Shown: positions 34,241 to 45,642 of the stretch, in pieces
Layout: the number at the start of each line of letters is the position of its first letter
How positions within the stretch are numbered: the first letter of the stretch is position 1
Source of the DNA: Metallyticus violacea
Taxonomy: Eukaryota > Arthropoda > Insecta > Mantodea > Metallyticidae
DNA: 64,000 nt
Assembly (NCBI GenBank): GCA_030762175.1
Contig: CM060846.1
Span: 179,367,041-179,431,040, forward strand
Reading direction: 5' to 3'
Translations under genes and position numbers: made by a program
Notes under the pieces: generated by a model
Told to the model about the DNA's origin: nothing
Database searches by the model: none
Seen by the model: only the letters and a program-made list of their open reading frames with translations

Positions 34241-35479
34241 TACCTGGAGGTGCGTATAATGAGATCAGAGTGTTCACAAGCAACTCTAGAAAGAAAATGT
34301 CTAGAGGAGGTAAGATAAAAATTATTTTAATTTATTTTTAGATCTCATTTTGTAATGGATTACTAACCTATGTATATTTGAGTATAGTATATTATGTAGT
34401 CTGTTGGTATATATTTTCAATAAATTTTCAATTTCTGTTTCCTTGATTCATCAATTAACTAGAAATACCTTTTGAGTGACGACATGACACCCCAAGAGGA
34501 AGGAAAGGGATCCGGCTGAATTACGGAAATTAACAAATCTTTTAACATTTCTTCTCGCGCCACCGGAAACATTTTCTGCCTTGTAGCGAGCTTTCGTTTT
34601 TCTAGAGGGGCTATTTGGAAGACACACTGGGAGGAAAGGAATTTATTCTGAATGGGTTTTCTTTCTTGAATATATTGATAAAACTTTTTTCCGCAATTCT
34701 AACTAAAAGTATTTCCTATGAAAATATGTGTTGTTTGTAATCTTTCCGGACTGTAATACACAATTGTTGGGCTTTCAACAAAATGAACAGCTCTTTCTAT
34801 GTAGAATAGTAAATAAAGAGAGATAAAATGCTGGCGTATATAAACTTCGATACCACTATCCACGCTCATTCTACAGCGAGCTAGGAACAGAAACACAACA
34901 AATTAATACGGGAAACACTGAAACATATATTAACGGCAACGATTATTATCATCATAAAGTTTGGACATTGAGGAAACCAGCGGTTTACCAAGGATTCCGG
35001 TCATTCTAAAGAACAATAAGAAAAACAAACTAAAAAAATACAGCTTTCACGTGCAGCGGAGATATTTGTAGATATATTGAATTAATCTCTTGCATTCTTT
35101 TTATATTTGTTATTTTTTTCAGTTAACTTACCTTCCATATTTCTTTGAATCACTATTTCATTTCACTATTATTAAGTACGTCGTTCATTGTGGATTAGTA
35201 TCTCTTGCGTTTTTAATATTTATTGCATAATATATAAACCCTTTTATTATTTTATATCAGTATTTATTCATTCTGTAAATAAGGTTGTTTACACATTTAT
35301 TGGGAATATTTTTGCCTGCAATCAAGTTCACTCCTTGAAGCAATATTTATCAGCGCTCCCCAGAATGTAATATAATATACTTTACTGTCTTCTGTATTAA
35401 TATGTATGTATTTAAGAGTAATTAGAATAATATTTTAATATATGGATTGGGATATGCGGTGGCAGTGGGAAGCTTTACA
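34241..35479. other. AT-rich DNA, nothing recognised
   Basis: No shared repeat and no credible frame were seen. Confidence 0.5.
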
Positions 35480-35935
35480 TATTATGTAATAGTAAAAAAT
35501 GAAAGCAGGCCTGAAGTTACCCCTAATAACTTTTTCGTGGTGTGGGTAAACATTGGTTTTTACGCTGTCGGGTGTGGATTTTACGCTGTTGGGTGTCGGT
35601 GTGCTATATTTTTGCGCCTTTCTGGAACTTTCTATGACGACCGACCAATAAGTATGCGGTATTTTAAACTTCCTGAAGCGTTACTGACATCATGGGCGAA
35701 CTCGTATGCTTGGGAGTGCCCACGCAATACCCAAGCGGATATTCTGTATAAAAAGAGGCAATGCGCCTAATTTCAGGACAGCCTCATATGCACTCTCATT
35801 TGGACTTCTCGTTCATGTAGTGAACGCTATCATTGAGGCCGTCGGCACTTTTTATCCTGCATTCGGAATTCAAATTCAACCATTCGGGATTCAAAACGAG
35901 ACGTAGGCACTGAAGATTCAAGAATAACTGTACAG
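35480..35935 (+). other. GC-richer block with TATA-like promoter, possible solo LTR
   Basis: The block contains TGTATAAAAAGAGGC at about 35745, preceded by GGAGTGCCCACGCAATACCC. Two near-identical words, TTTTACGCTGTCGGGTGTGG and TTTTACGCTGTTGGGTGTCG, occur at 35559 and 35580. TGTAATAG at the left and CTGTACA at the right could be inverted ends. No flanking duplication was found. It may be a solo LTR or a promoter. Confidence 0.25.
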
Positions 35936-36015
35936 TGAATAGTCCATCTTAATATATTAAATATTCGCTCATATAGGGAGTAATCGCAAGCTTTATTCTT
36001 CAAAGATCCGTTTTT

Positions 36016-36288
36016 TTATTAGTGTTTAACACCCGTTTTTACTACTGAAGCACCACAGGCGGTGACACTGATGATGCATGAGATGAAATCATAAACTGGG
36101 AAAGCATTAATTTTGGAAGGAAACGTTCCAGGCCTAAGTTTAGGGTACCTCCCTGGCATTTGCCATTTATGAAGACTGAGAAAAACCTGGAAAAACCTCA
36201 GTCAGGAAGGACGGTCCTGGCGGGATTCCAACCCCAGACTTTCTGTTCACGAGTTCGCGCCTTAACGACCTCGGACACCCGTGGCGGT
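36016..36288 (-). repeat. SINE A, copy 5 (full-length)
   Basis: The reverse complement shows the complete family order from ACCGCCACGGGTGTCCGAGG to a short T/A tail. TCAAAGATCCGT at 36000-36011 and TCAAAGATTCGT at 36288-36299 form a 12 bp target duplication with one mismatch. Confidence 0.92.
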
Positions 36289-36336
36289 CAAAGATTCGTA
36301 TGTAAAAAAATCAATCCTCAGCAAAGCATTGCTAAA

Positions 36337-36625
36337 TTTTTTTTTGATTTATTTATTTATGGACGCTCTTTAACAGCTCAGGTCATTAGCGTCCCATTCA
36401 ACTCAGGGCGTGAAATTTTGCTCAGAGGCCTCTCTTTCAGGCTTGAGGTTCTTTTTCGTGCCGTAAATGTACGACACGGGACCCACGGCTTTACTTCCCT
36501 TCCGAAGGAAGCCATACTTAGGATTTTTACGCGCCGAAAAAATCCATCGGTCCTGGCCGGGTTCGAACCCGCGATCTTGGGTTTAGGAGGCAAGTATGGT
36601 AACCACTACACCACCAGGACCGACT
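36337..36625 (-). repeat. SINE B, copy 2 (best-preserved full-length)
   Basis: Read on the minus strand it begins GTCGGTCCTGGTGGTGTAGT, with CCTCCTAAACCCAAGATCGC, box B GGGTTCGAACCC, the CTTCCTTCGGAAGGAAG hairpin and tail. GCATTGCTAAA at 36326-36336 and GCATTACTCAA at 36626-36636 are likely target repeats (two mismatches). The long open frame across it on the plus strand is incidental. Confidence 0.92.
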
Positions 36626-36849
36626 GCATTACTCAAGGTGTTAGTACAGTGATTAGGGAATTGCTTATAGAAACCAAGAGGGGTCATGGCCAACAGATAT
36701 CATAAGCTTAACGGCGCGCAGAATCACATTAGGTTCTAAGTGAAGGTCACGGTACATTCATTTCCAGTTTAGAACAATAACCTTGTTGTAATGCAGAAAG
36801 ACATTAATAAAAACACTGAGTAAATAGCGTACGTAATACAAGCTCATGT

Positions 36850-36955
36850 CTGAAAGAAGAAGCATATGAGCAAATTTATCGGTCGCCCTGAATTGAATGG
36901 GACGCTAGTGAACGGAGACCTTAAAGAGCGTCCTTAAATAAATCAAATAAATAAC
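36850..36955 (+). repeat. SINE B, copy 3 (5'-truncated, 3' end only)
   Basis: It starts in the body with TGTCTGAAAGAAGAAGC and runs through GAATTGAATGGGACGCT to TAAATAAATCAAATAAATAA. The tRNA-like head is absent. Confidence 0.85.
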
Positions 36956-37601
36956 ACTCTGAGGCAATGTGGTGCCTTTGTGGTTCAGCCACCATGCATA
37001 AACCGACACGGATGAAGAAGATCGCAAAGACATGGACTGGTAAACGGGAAGTCTGTGGTCCGACTTTCGTCAAGTTTGTGTTCACTGACTGAGGATTTCA
37101 CAGTTTTTCTTTAGTGATTTTCATCTGTTATCCAACACTGATATATGAAAATCATATACTATGATATACTAGCCTGTTTCTCGCTCTCAATCTTAGAAAC
37201 AGGAATGAGAGACTGAAACCTTAAAGAGAAAGCTTATTTCGTTTTGAGTGTTGGAGATTTTTCATTTATTTTTATAATCATTATATTGTGTCACATTTTT
37301 AACTTATTCTGGATCAACACTCTAAACAATTGGGATAGGAGGTGACTGGGTATTTGATTTGTTCCGTATGTGCTAAAAGGAAAGTGTCATAAATAATAGT
37401 ATTTTCTTATTTAACTTTAATATCCTGAATCACGTATATACTTTTCTATGAGATTTTAAATGTGCAATTTCACCACCATCCAAACATATTCTCACCATCA
37501 ACCATCCACCCTTGAATCAGGGTATACTTTTATTTTAGCTAAAATAAGGTTATGGAATACGTTTTGAAATAAATGTATTTGAGTTTGTGTAACATTATTG
37601 A
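36956..37601. other. AT-rich DNA, nothing certain
   Basis: The first 200 bases are richer in GC and may be a diverged family C trace, but I cannot prove it. Confidence 0.4.

Positions 37602-37657
<56 letters not shown>
37602..37657. repeat. (ATT)n microsatellite
   Basis: About eighteen ATT units without interruption, followed by ACTGTTACTGTTG. Confidence 0.95.
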
Positions 37658-37658
<1 letters not shown>

Positions 37659-37987
37659 TGTTACTGTTGTAATTGATGATATTTTAGCTGTTAATACCTG
37701 AGCGAAGTTGACTCTATCACTATGGATAAAATAAACGAGAGCAGTTTTTATCCACTATATTCGAGTTTAATATCCAAATGAGACATATTCTGTAGTTGAG
37801 CATTTCTGGGAGGTTTTTCACACTTAGAAGCGAATCTATGGAAATTGAAATCACTGTTACACGTCGCGGTTATTTTGGTTACTGTGAGTTAATTCTGAAC
37901 GGTCCCAAATTTTTTTGTCATAAGGCATTGTAAGTGGGAAGAAAGGGATGGGAACTAAGGGAAATGGTGATAATGGCAACAATAACA

Positions 37988-37990
<3 letters not shown>

Positions 37991-38079
<89 letters not shown>
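37991..38079. repeat. (AAT)n microsatellite, about 30 units
   Basis: The longest simple repeat of the window. It creates poly-Asn and poly-Leu frames on the two strands that are not genes. Confidence 0.97.
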
Positions 38080-38080
<1 letters not shown>

Positions 38081-39091
38081 TAACACTACTAAGTGATTTG
38101 CTCGACATAGATCCCTACTATCTAACTATTAAGGTGCCTCACAGTCCGTGTCGTTCCTATTAATTGCATTTAACATTCACTGAATCAGTAGTTTCGCAAT
38201 CGAAAAACGGAAATTTAAAAAAATTCAATGAAAAGCAATAGGACCATTCGATGTTTTAAAGCATTGCTGCAAACCATGTTATCATTTTTCCTGGGTGCTG
38301 CAAGAGCTATTTGTGTTTGTGAAATATGTTTCTTTTTAGAGCTTGCATGCATTACAATCAATATATCTATTCCCTTTACCAAAACTATTTCTGATTTGTA
38401 CAGTATAATAAGTCCTTTATGCCGCAATTTTTCACCATGGCTATATAATTCTTTGTCCTTCTGAATGCCTTATTGATTAAAACAATAATTATGTTTCATA
38501 TTTCATAAATGGGATTACTGAAACATTTTTTTTCCAATTCTTTCATTACACATACGTTGTGATATTTATTACTATAAGCTCCGGTCTCATTGTTAACGGT
38601 TATGATGGGAATATTTCATCTTAATTACGGCAATGCAGAGAAAAGCATAACATCTGGTGCACAGGATTAGACTTGAAAACCCATTGTACATCAACACCTG
38701 TGCGTCCTAGTTAAATTGGGAGAATGTAAATAATGTGACCTCTTGTTCGTTCAGGTCTCTATCAAAACATGTTATACGTACACGAGGTCACAGAAATCAT
38801 TAAAATAGAGAGTGTATAACATATCCTGTTTTGTTACCATTGTTACCCCCCAAATAAACGGATTAACTACATGAGACTCTCTTCTTAGAAACCAACAACA
38901 TATCAACACCACAGTGCAGCGTGCGTATCGCGCAGATATACATCATTCTGTAACATTATTAGAGTATCGGGGTAAAACATCATTTCTCTCGGAAGACTCC
39001 ATTTTTCATATGGAACTTAAGAGAAGCAAGCATTCAAAGTCTAGTTTAGTAGAGCAGTAAACTTTAATTGAATACTTACCTGTTAAAATTA
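38080..39091. other. AT-rich DNA, nothing recognised
   Basis: Opposing frames at 38215-38464 overlap on both strands and match nothing known to me. Confidence 0.5.
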
Positions 39092-39103
39092 GGTTAGGAG
39101 TTG

Positions 39104-39104
<1 letters not shown>

Positions 39105-39134
<30 letters not shown>

Positions 39135-39366
39135 GGACGCTCTTTAACATCTCAGGTCATCAGCGTCCGATTGAACTCAGGGCGTGAAACGGACGACAAA
39201 TTTTGCTCAGAGGCCTCTCTTTCAGGCTTGAGGTTCTTTTTCGTGCCGCAAATGTACGACACAGGACCCCAAGGCTGCACTTCCCTTCCAAAGGAAGCCC
39301 ATACTTAGGATTTTTACCCCCGAAAAAATACATCTGTTCGAACCCGCGATTTGGGTTAGGAGTCGG
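39105..39366 (-). repeat. SINE B, copy 4 (head-truncated, ATTG-type tail)
   Basis: On the plus strand a tetranucleotide run (TGAT)n at 39107-39134 leads into GGACGCTCTTTAACATCTCA and the body, ending at TTCGAACCCGCG with the box A region lost. GGTTAGGAGTTGG at 39092-39104 and GGTTAGGAGTCGG at 39354-39366 flank it, one mismatch; the right one overlaps SINE sequence. Confidence 0.88.
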
Positions 39367-40608
39367 AAAATCCAGATCTCTTTCTAACGATGTATTATCT
39401 CTAATCTTGCTTCATTTAAGGAATTCTAAGTATGAAGTTGGGTATGGAACTGTAAAATTACTGTATTAATTAAATACTCTCTGGCGGTATTTGTATAATC
39501 AAATTCAATTAAATGAAGAGTAGGAAAATGATACTCTGGTGTGAAAATGTGAATGGCTTTAGATTAGGTCTTCAAAACCAACGAGATAATATATTTATCA
39601 TTAACCTTATGTTACAAACGTTTTTTAATGACACATTAAATAATACAACGTTTAATTAAATACCTTAAAACTAATTACATTTGATTGGAAAAATAGCTTG
39701 GAGTATTTTGTTCAATATGTCTACTACTGATGCACACATCAAAATATATATCATATGTACATCATATCATATAAATTATGATATACATGTCATATCATTT
39801 CTATAGCGATCTATTAATAATGGTATCACGCTATCTGCTTAGTTCTTCCCATGTACGAGTATTTTTAGGAGAGTTTATTTGCATACTTCAGTTATGTTTA
39901 AATTGCCCAGATGCACCCATGAACCCAGTTAATATTTTTTCAAGTCGGAAAATTAGCATATTAAACAAAATATACGAGTTCTTTTGTTTGCAGAAGGACC
40001 GAAAATAAATTGCATCATCATCTGACCAGGAAAATAGCTTATTCCGACCTGTGCCCTCCGTACATATGGTTCAGCACTGCACGTGATATAACAATGACTT
40101 TTGCACAGAGCGCTAGAAAATAGGAAAGACTTACTTGAATTTTGACTGAAATTTTGAAATTAAATGAAACGAGAAGAACGCGAAATCCAGATTCTTGACC
40201 GTAGAAGGAAATGTTGTCTACTGGGCCATCACGTGTGCTTGTAACTATGGTGTGCATAGTTAAGATACACGTTCACTGTAAGAAGGCGTTAAACACCATT
40301 GAAAAAAAACTGCACGACAATGACAGGTTTATAGTGTTTTCCTTGTTTCAGTTGATATTCCAACCCTCATTATTTAAGCTACATGTAGAATTTTTATTAG
40401 TTTCATGACATTTAGCATATATTTTGACAACGCAACTAAATGATGATTTGAAAATTTTTGAAGCGAGCACCAACTATATTGCCTCTGTGAATTCGACTAT
40501 TTGAATTTCATATCCTTCATAATACACACACGCCTAAACGATACTGACCTGCAATATTAATCTATTTGGAACAGTACAGTAGCGAACATATCGCTAGTAA
40601 TATCAATC
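39367..40608. other. AT-rich DNA, nothing recognised
   Basis: A loose AT-rich dyad of TCATATGTACATCATAT type sits at 39750-39800. A 25-base word GGCGTTAAACACCATT... at 40285 resembles the SINE A tail but is too short to call. Confidence 0.45.
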
Positions 40609-41090
40609 GCCCAGCGAGATAGCTCAGACGGTACCGCTTAAGATTCTCATTTGCGAGATCCCCGCTTCAAATACCTTGGATTCCGCCATCCAGACTTCCC
40701 CTCCCCCCCCGTAGTTTCCCCTAGTTGCCTAGGATGGATGTTTCATTTCAATGATTTATCCGCTTCTCCATAACAATACACCATAATACATTCTGTCACT
40801 TCTGTTGCAAGTTTGAAAGTGACAGGCGGTCAGGCTGGATGCTATGTGTGTGGTATTGCGATGACTTTCGCTCACCTTAGCGAAAGGTGAGAAACAGGCC
40901 TTTCTGATGTGTTCATATTACATGAAATAGGCTGGCATCTGGAATTATGTTAGGGAATCGCGACATATGGTGTCTCTCTCTACCCTCATCTCTTCCTCTC
41001 GGAGATGTGGCACAAACAGCTAGTCCTTGAATACGGCTAAGTTCCAAAATATTCTCTTATGTCCCTACCAATTCACTCTAATCCAGTGAG
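40609..41090 (+). repeat. Family C repeat, copy 2 (clearest tRNA-like head)
   Basis: The head GCGAGATAGCTCAGACGGTA (box A-like) and CCGCTTCAAATACC (box B-like) looks like a tRNA. The body has GTTGCAAGTTTGAAAGTGAC and the 3' part CACAAACAGCTAGTCCTTG, then TTCACTCTAATCCAGT. It aligns in order with 7711-8245 and 46489-46950. AT-rich words TAATATCAAT (about 40597) and TAATTATCAAT (about 41106) may be target repeats. Confidence 0.65.
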
Positions 41091-41122
41091 GGTATGGAGC
41101 AATAATAATTATCAATAGCAGA

Positions 41123-41416
41123 CTTTTTTGGAGGTTTATTTACGGACGCTCTTTAACATCTCAGGTCATCAGTGTCCCATTCTAATCAGGGCGTGAAATG
41201 GGGACAAATTTTGCTCAGATGCCTCTTTCTCAGGCCTGAAATTCTCTATCGTGCCGTAAATGTACAACATAGGACATACTGCTTTATTTCCCTTCTAAAT
41301 CAAGTCATACTTAGGATTTTTACGCCCGAAAAAATCCATCTGTCCTGGCCGGGATCGAACCCTCGATCTTGGGTTTAGGGGACAAGTATGGTTACCACTA
41401 CACCACCAGGAGCGAC
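41123..41416 (-). repeat. SINE B, copy 5 (full-length)
   Basis: Complete order on the minus strand from GTCGCTCCTGGTGGTGTAGT to a GTAAATAAACC tail. ATAGCAGA at 41115-41122 and 41417-41424 is a perfect 8 bp target duplication. Confidence 0.92.
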
Positions 41417-41424
41417 ATAGCAGA

Positions 41425-43280
41425 ATCTAAAAATGATAGTGCATTTAATGGAAATTTACTCCTACAAGGAAAAATATAAGCCATAAATGTACATTGCTCG
41501 TATTATTTTGAATATGAAAAAGAATGATGGGGTTGGCAGAGCTATGCTCAGTGTTAAACATAAAACGTTGACGTGATATTCGGTCTTAGGAATTGAAGTC
41601 CCGCAACCGGAAAAAGAGAGAGGTATTCGACGTGCGTGAAGTTAGTATTTTCATTTTAGTGTTAATATTTTTATTTATAATATAACATTTAAATATATTT
41701 AAAACCGGTGATAATAATAAGCACCAAACCGTGTTACAAAATATTTTGAAAATAACGCACCGCAGTGACAATATACTGCCGGTATCTGCGTAGGAAATTC
41801 TTGTATTTCATCTAAAATTTCTTCCGTAAGAACAAGGTGTTCGGAACACGCTTCTTGTCATTAAGAGGTCCTATGTCTCGTAAATTTTAAACAGTTGGCG
41901 AACAGTTCCTCTACCGGAAAAACAATTACCAGTTTATTTTCTGGCAAGTCCCATTAGTATCTCTGCAAGAATTTGTTTATGTATGCATTGTACATAAAAA
42001 CCCGTTCTTCATGGATATATATGTAATGTCATAACACAATTTACACGAAATAAAAGCACCCAGTAACATTCCAAGGTACAGGCATCGTCAGAAGTAATCT
42101 GCATAGGATTAATGTTCGTTTAACGAACTCTTTGGTAGGTATGTCTTCAATCAGCGTCCTTTGTTTGTATATGCGTATGATTTGCGAAAGCAGGGTGGTA
42201 TTGGTGGTGCGATGAATGTTCCGAAATTGTAAGAGTAAAACTACTTATGTGACTTGGCGTTTCACGTGAAGTATAGCCATGCGTTTTGCAAGTGAAGTGT
42301 AGTTGCCACGTGGGAAGTTGATATCGGTACCACAATACTGGTATCGGAACCGATGTTAACTAAAATAAGTAGCATGGGGAAGAGAGTATAAATACAAATC
42401 CAAAATTCGGTTAACCCCTGTAAAACCACTATTGAAGAAGATGCCGCATTAATAAATGCATCTTTTAGGCTTGTACAAGAGTATGTTGCGATTTGTAGTT
42501 AAACTGCAGTGCTATATGAGTAAGGCGAAGGCTCCATCAAGCGGACATACATAACAAGAGGGCAGCAAGTAAAGAAACTTTACTGAGAATCACTGCAATG
42601 CTCCCGTACGTTTTGAACTGGAGTATGTTAGTCAAACCAGGCACCTTCAGGGAGGTGGTAATACATGAGCGATAAGTGACCAGCTACCGGCTAGCTAACT
42701 AGCGGCGTATAAAACATTCCGGGGAAAAGAATAACTGATCGCACTGTGTATTTGATAATACCATTTTTTCGTCAGATGAACATTTAACACCTTAATTTTT
42801 GTCATCAAGAAAAAGCAGCATTTTTATTTAAATAATAATAATAATAATAATAATAATTTAATTTTATCCAAATTAATTAAAGGACACAAAGAAAAGATAT
42901 AAAATTATGAAAGATCCATCTAAAGCCTGATCACATATCGCTATACAGTCGTAACATACATATTATAGGAACACAGATATTGAATATAAGTATTAGTCTG
43001 GGTAATGAATAAATGTATTTTATTTCAACAATAATACATCTTCATTAAAACATTTGTTTTTGGCTTGTTATACTTCTGTATTTTTAATACAATAGTTACG
43101 GATAAGATTCCGGAAGAGAAATATAGTAAGGTAACTTGTCTCAATTTCATCAGGAAAAAAAATTATTGCAGTAATTAATCGTTATAATAACTGAAAAAAA
43201 TATTTAAATGAAAAATACGTGATTTAGGCTGGCAATGATTAAAATAAACTGCAGTTATATTTAACCCCAAGAAATATATC
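41425..43280. other. AT-rich DNA, no gene recognised
   Basis: An AAT run occupies 42831-42857. Slightly GC-richer DNA at 42140-42760 has short frames only. Confidence 0.45.
42831..42857. repeat. (AAT)n microsatellite
   Basis: Nine AAT units. Confidence 0.9.
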
Positions 43281-43452
43281 ATGTTTAAAAATATAAATGG
43301 GATAAAATTTGTAATATTGCTCTTGTACTTAACGTGGAATATAAACGTCAAAGAGATACAGTACAGAAACCATAAATTTGAAGAATACATTTTTACCGAA
43401 ATATCCCGAACTAGCGTCTTTCAGGAGCAAGTTAGGTGTGACAACGGTGAAG
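43281..43452 (+). other. Candidate first coding exon with signal-peptide-like start
   Basis: The ATG at 43281 opens MFKNINGIKFVILLLYLTWN, a basic start followed by a hydrophobic run, as in secretory signal peptides. It continues with HKFEEYIFTEISRTSVF and QEQVRCDNGE. A strong donor-like AAG|GTAAGG follows at 43450-43458. No family is recognised and no acceptor or second exon is linked, so this remains a candidate of unknown product. The surrounding DNA is AT-rich with no TE match. Confidence 0.3.
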
Positions 43453-43458
43453 GTAAGG

Positions 43459-44264
43459 TTTTGCATTTATTTAAGTTATAATTCATTAATTAGAGCTGTT
43501 TCAATATTTATGTAACAAAATGATCAACTAATGCATGAAATAATTAATGTTAGATATGTTGTAAAATTAGGAAAAAGTAGTTTCGTAACTTCATTGTTGA
43601 CATTTGGGTACTTTTCAATAAAAAAGACACTACTACGGAATCATGTGATTAATCTGCAAATGCCTTAATCGCATAATGACATAAATAGCTTATAAACGTT
43701 AACTTTTGAATTTAGATAATGTTCATTGGCCTGTTCTTGCATTAAAGATATAACTTTAAAAATAATACCTAAAGCAATATTTGACACTTTTCTGCAGTTA
43801 TGTTCTTAATAGTGTTTGTGATTAACATCTTTGTGAAAACGGTAAAAGTTTTTAGATCATTTACAATGAGCATTTAAAGTGAATGATTATTATTAGTTTT
43901 ATTGTTATTATTACTACTACTACAACTATTATGGAATTATAAGTAAATAGCTGAAACTATGCTTACAATGATTTTATTAAATGGAATACAATTTGCCTTA
44001 TATATTGTTTTAAATATGTAACTAATTTTAGTTGAATCTATTTACTTCAAGATAACTAATTTTATTTTATCTTCTTTGCTCATTCGTAGTGATTTTCATT
44101 ATTCAGACTTTATGTGTGTTAACTGAACATTACGGACAGCAGCTAAAAGCTTTGGGGTGCTGCATTTATATAGAAGTGTTATGGCATTTGAATCCATCTT
44201 TATCCACAGTCCAAAAATGGTTTATTACTGGAGAATGCAAGCATTGAATTACTTGAGTGATTAA
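43459..44264. other. AT-rich DNA, nothing recognised
   Basis: No frame or shared repeat seen. It would be intron if the candidate exon at 43281 is real. Confidence 0.5.
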
Positions 44265-45369
44265 GAGAACAGTGGATAATGTCTTCATTTTTAATAGAAT
44301 GGTAGAGAAAAGTCTAATGCAAATAGAGGGATATTATATATGTTTTTTGTGGATATTGAAAAGGGGTTTGATACAATTAACCGTAAGGCATTAGGGTCAA
44401 AATTGATGGGATAGAGGTTAGTGATAAGCATATAAAAGCATTACAAAATTTATACTATCAAGATGAGTACTCTATTAAGATTGCCCAGGATAGGGCGACT
44501 TCAAATAATTTGAACACGATAGGTCTAAGACAAGGATGGGAGTTAAGTCCTATACTGTTTAACTAATTCATTTATGATATTTTAGAAGAAGTTATCAAAG
44601 TTAAACCCAAATTTGAAAATGTTGAGATGTTGAGATTTCGGGACTATATTTGCGGATGATTTGGTAGTTGGGTCAATTACTAATATTGGCCTAGCGAGAT
44701 AAATAGAAGTAATCGTTAAATTCTGCAAGAACTGGGGACTAAGAATAAATATTGTAAAATAAAAAATCATGGTATTTAACAATGTAAACAAGTTACGCAA
44801 GAACGAGAAATGATATTGGGAAGAGGCAGAATTTAAGGTGGTTCATAAATGTGACTATTTGGGTTTCAGGCTTTTTATTGCTTTATTTATGGACGCTCTT
44901 TAACATCTCAGGTCATCAGCGTCCCATTCAACTCAGGGCGTGAAACGGCCGACAAATTTAGCTCAGAGGCCTCTATTTCAGGCTTGAGGTTCTTTTTCGT
45001 GCCGTAAATGTACAACACAGGACCGACGGCTTTACTTCCCTTCCGAAGGAAGCCATACTTAGCATTTTTACGCCCGAAAAAGGTTTCAGGCTTAATAAGA
45101 ATGGAGGGTACAGGAAACAAAAAAAGTTCTAGAAAAATGTAGGCTGGTTTTGAAAACTATTACTGCCTGTAAATATAAAGTACCAACAATACATATAAAG
45201 TGGTTGGAGAAAATGCATACGGTAGTAGTAGATGCTAAAAGGATGTTTGGGGTAGAAATTTGGGGTATTGATGAAGGATGGCTACGTGTAGACTTGATTC
45301 ATAGGAATTTCTGCAAATTATGGGCCTACGAAAAAGTTCAACAAACGGGGATGCACAAGCCAAAGTATT
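44265..45369 (+). pseudogene. LINE reverse transcriptase fragment (unassigned clade), interrupted by SINE B
   Basis: Plus-strand trace: DNVFIFNRMVEKSLM in one frame, motif A FFVDIEKGFDTINRKAL (catalytic Asp kept), motif C FADDLVVGSI at about 44645, then IVKFCKNWGLRINI. A SINE B lies at 44874-45081. The trace resumes as LNKNGGYRKQKKV, CRLVLKTITACKYKVPTIH and VDAKRMFGVEIWGIDEGW, and is cut at 45369 by another SINE B. The wording matches the fragments at 24839-25535 and 32440-33017, so one LINE family probably supplied all three. Several frameshifts and stops are present. It is missing the endonuclease and the C-terminal zinc finger. Confidence 0.75.
44874..45081 (-). repeat. SINE B, copy 6 (5'-truncated, inside a LINE)
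   Basis: Only the body and tail are present: the copy ends at TTTTACGCCCGAAAAA, before box B. GGTTTCAGGCTT at 44862-44873 and 45082-45093 is a perfect 12 bp target duplication, so the truncated form inserted as such. Confidence 0.95.
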
Positions 45370-45642
45370 GATTTGGTTTATTTATGGACGCTCCTTAACA
45401 TCTCAGGTCATCAGCGTCCCATTCAATTCAGGCTTGAAACGGCCGACAAATTTTGCTCAGAGGCCTCATTTTTCAGACTTGAGGTTCTTTATCGTGCCGT
45501 AAATGCAAGACACGGGACCGGCGACTTTAATTCCCTTACGAAGGAAGCCGTACTTAGGATTTTTACGCACAAAAAACTACATCGGTTCTGGCCGAGATCG
45601 AACCCGCGATCTTGGGTTTAGGAGACACCATCAGGACCGACT
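45370..45642 (-). repeat. SINE B, copy 7 (box A deleted)
   Basis: It is full in body and tail and keeps GATCGAACCCGCGATCTTGG. Where other copies read the box A region (GTATGGTAACCACTACACC on this strand) about 18 bases are missing, joining GGAGAC to ACCATCAGGACCGAC. It cuts the 3' end of the LINE trace. No clear target duplication was found. Confidence 0.88.

Noticed and set aside
36541..36625. tRNA gene
   Set aside because: The cloverleaf-like sequence is the head of SINE B; it continues without a break into the SINE body. The same holds for SINE A and family C heads.
36160..36705. 181-codon plus frame
   Set aside because: It runs through a reversed SINE A and a reversed SINE B; the frame is incidental to these repeats, as are those at 39126-39469, 41172-41378 and 45320-45621.
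37857..38163. Poly-Leu (minus) and poly-Asn (plus) open frames
   Set aside because: They are made by the AAT microsatellite; no conserved sequence surrounds them.
40281..40311. Short SINE A tail word
   Set aside because: About 25 matching bases with no flanking SINE sequence; could be chance.
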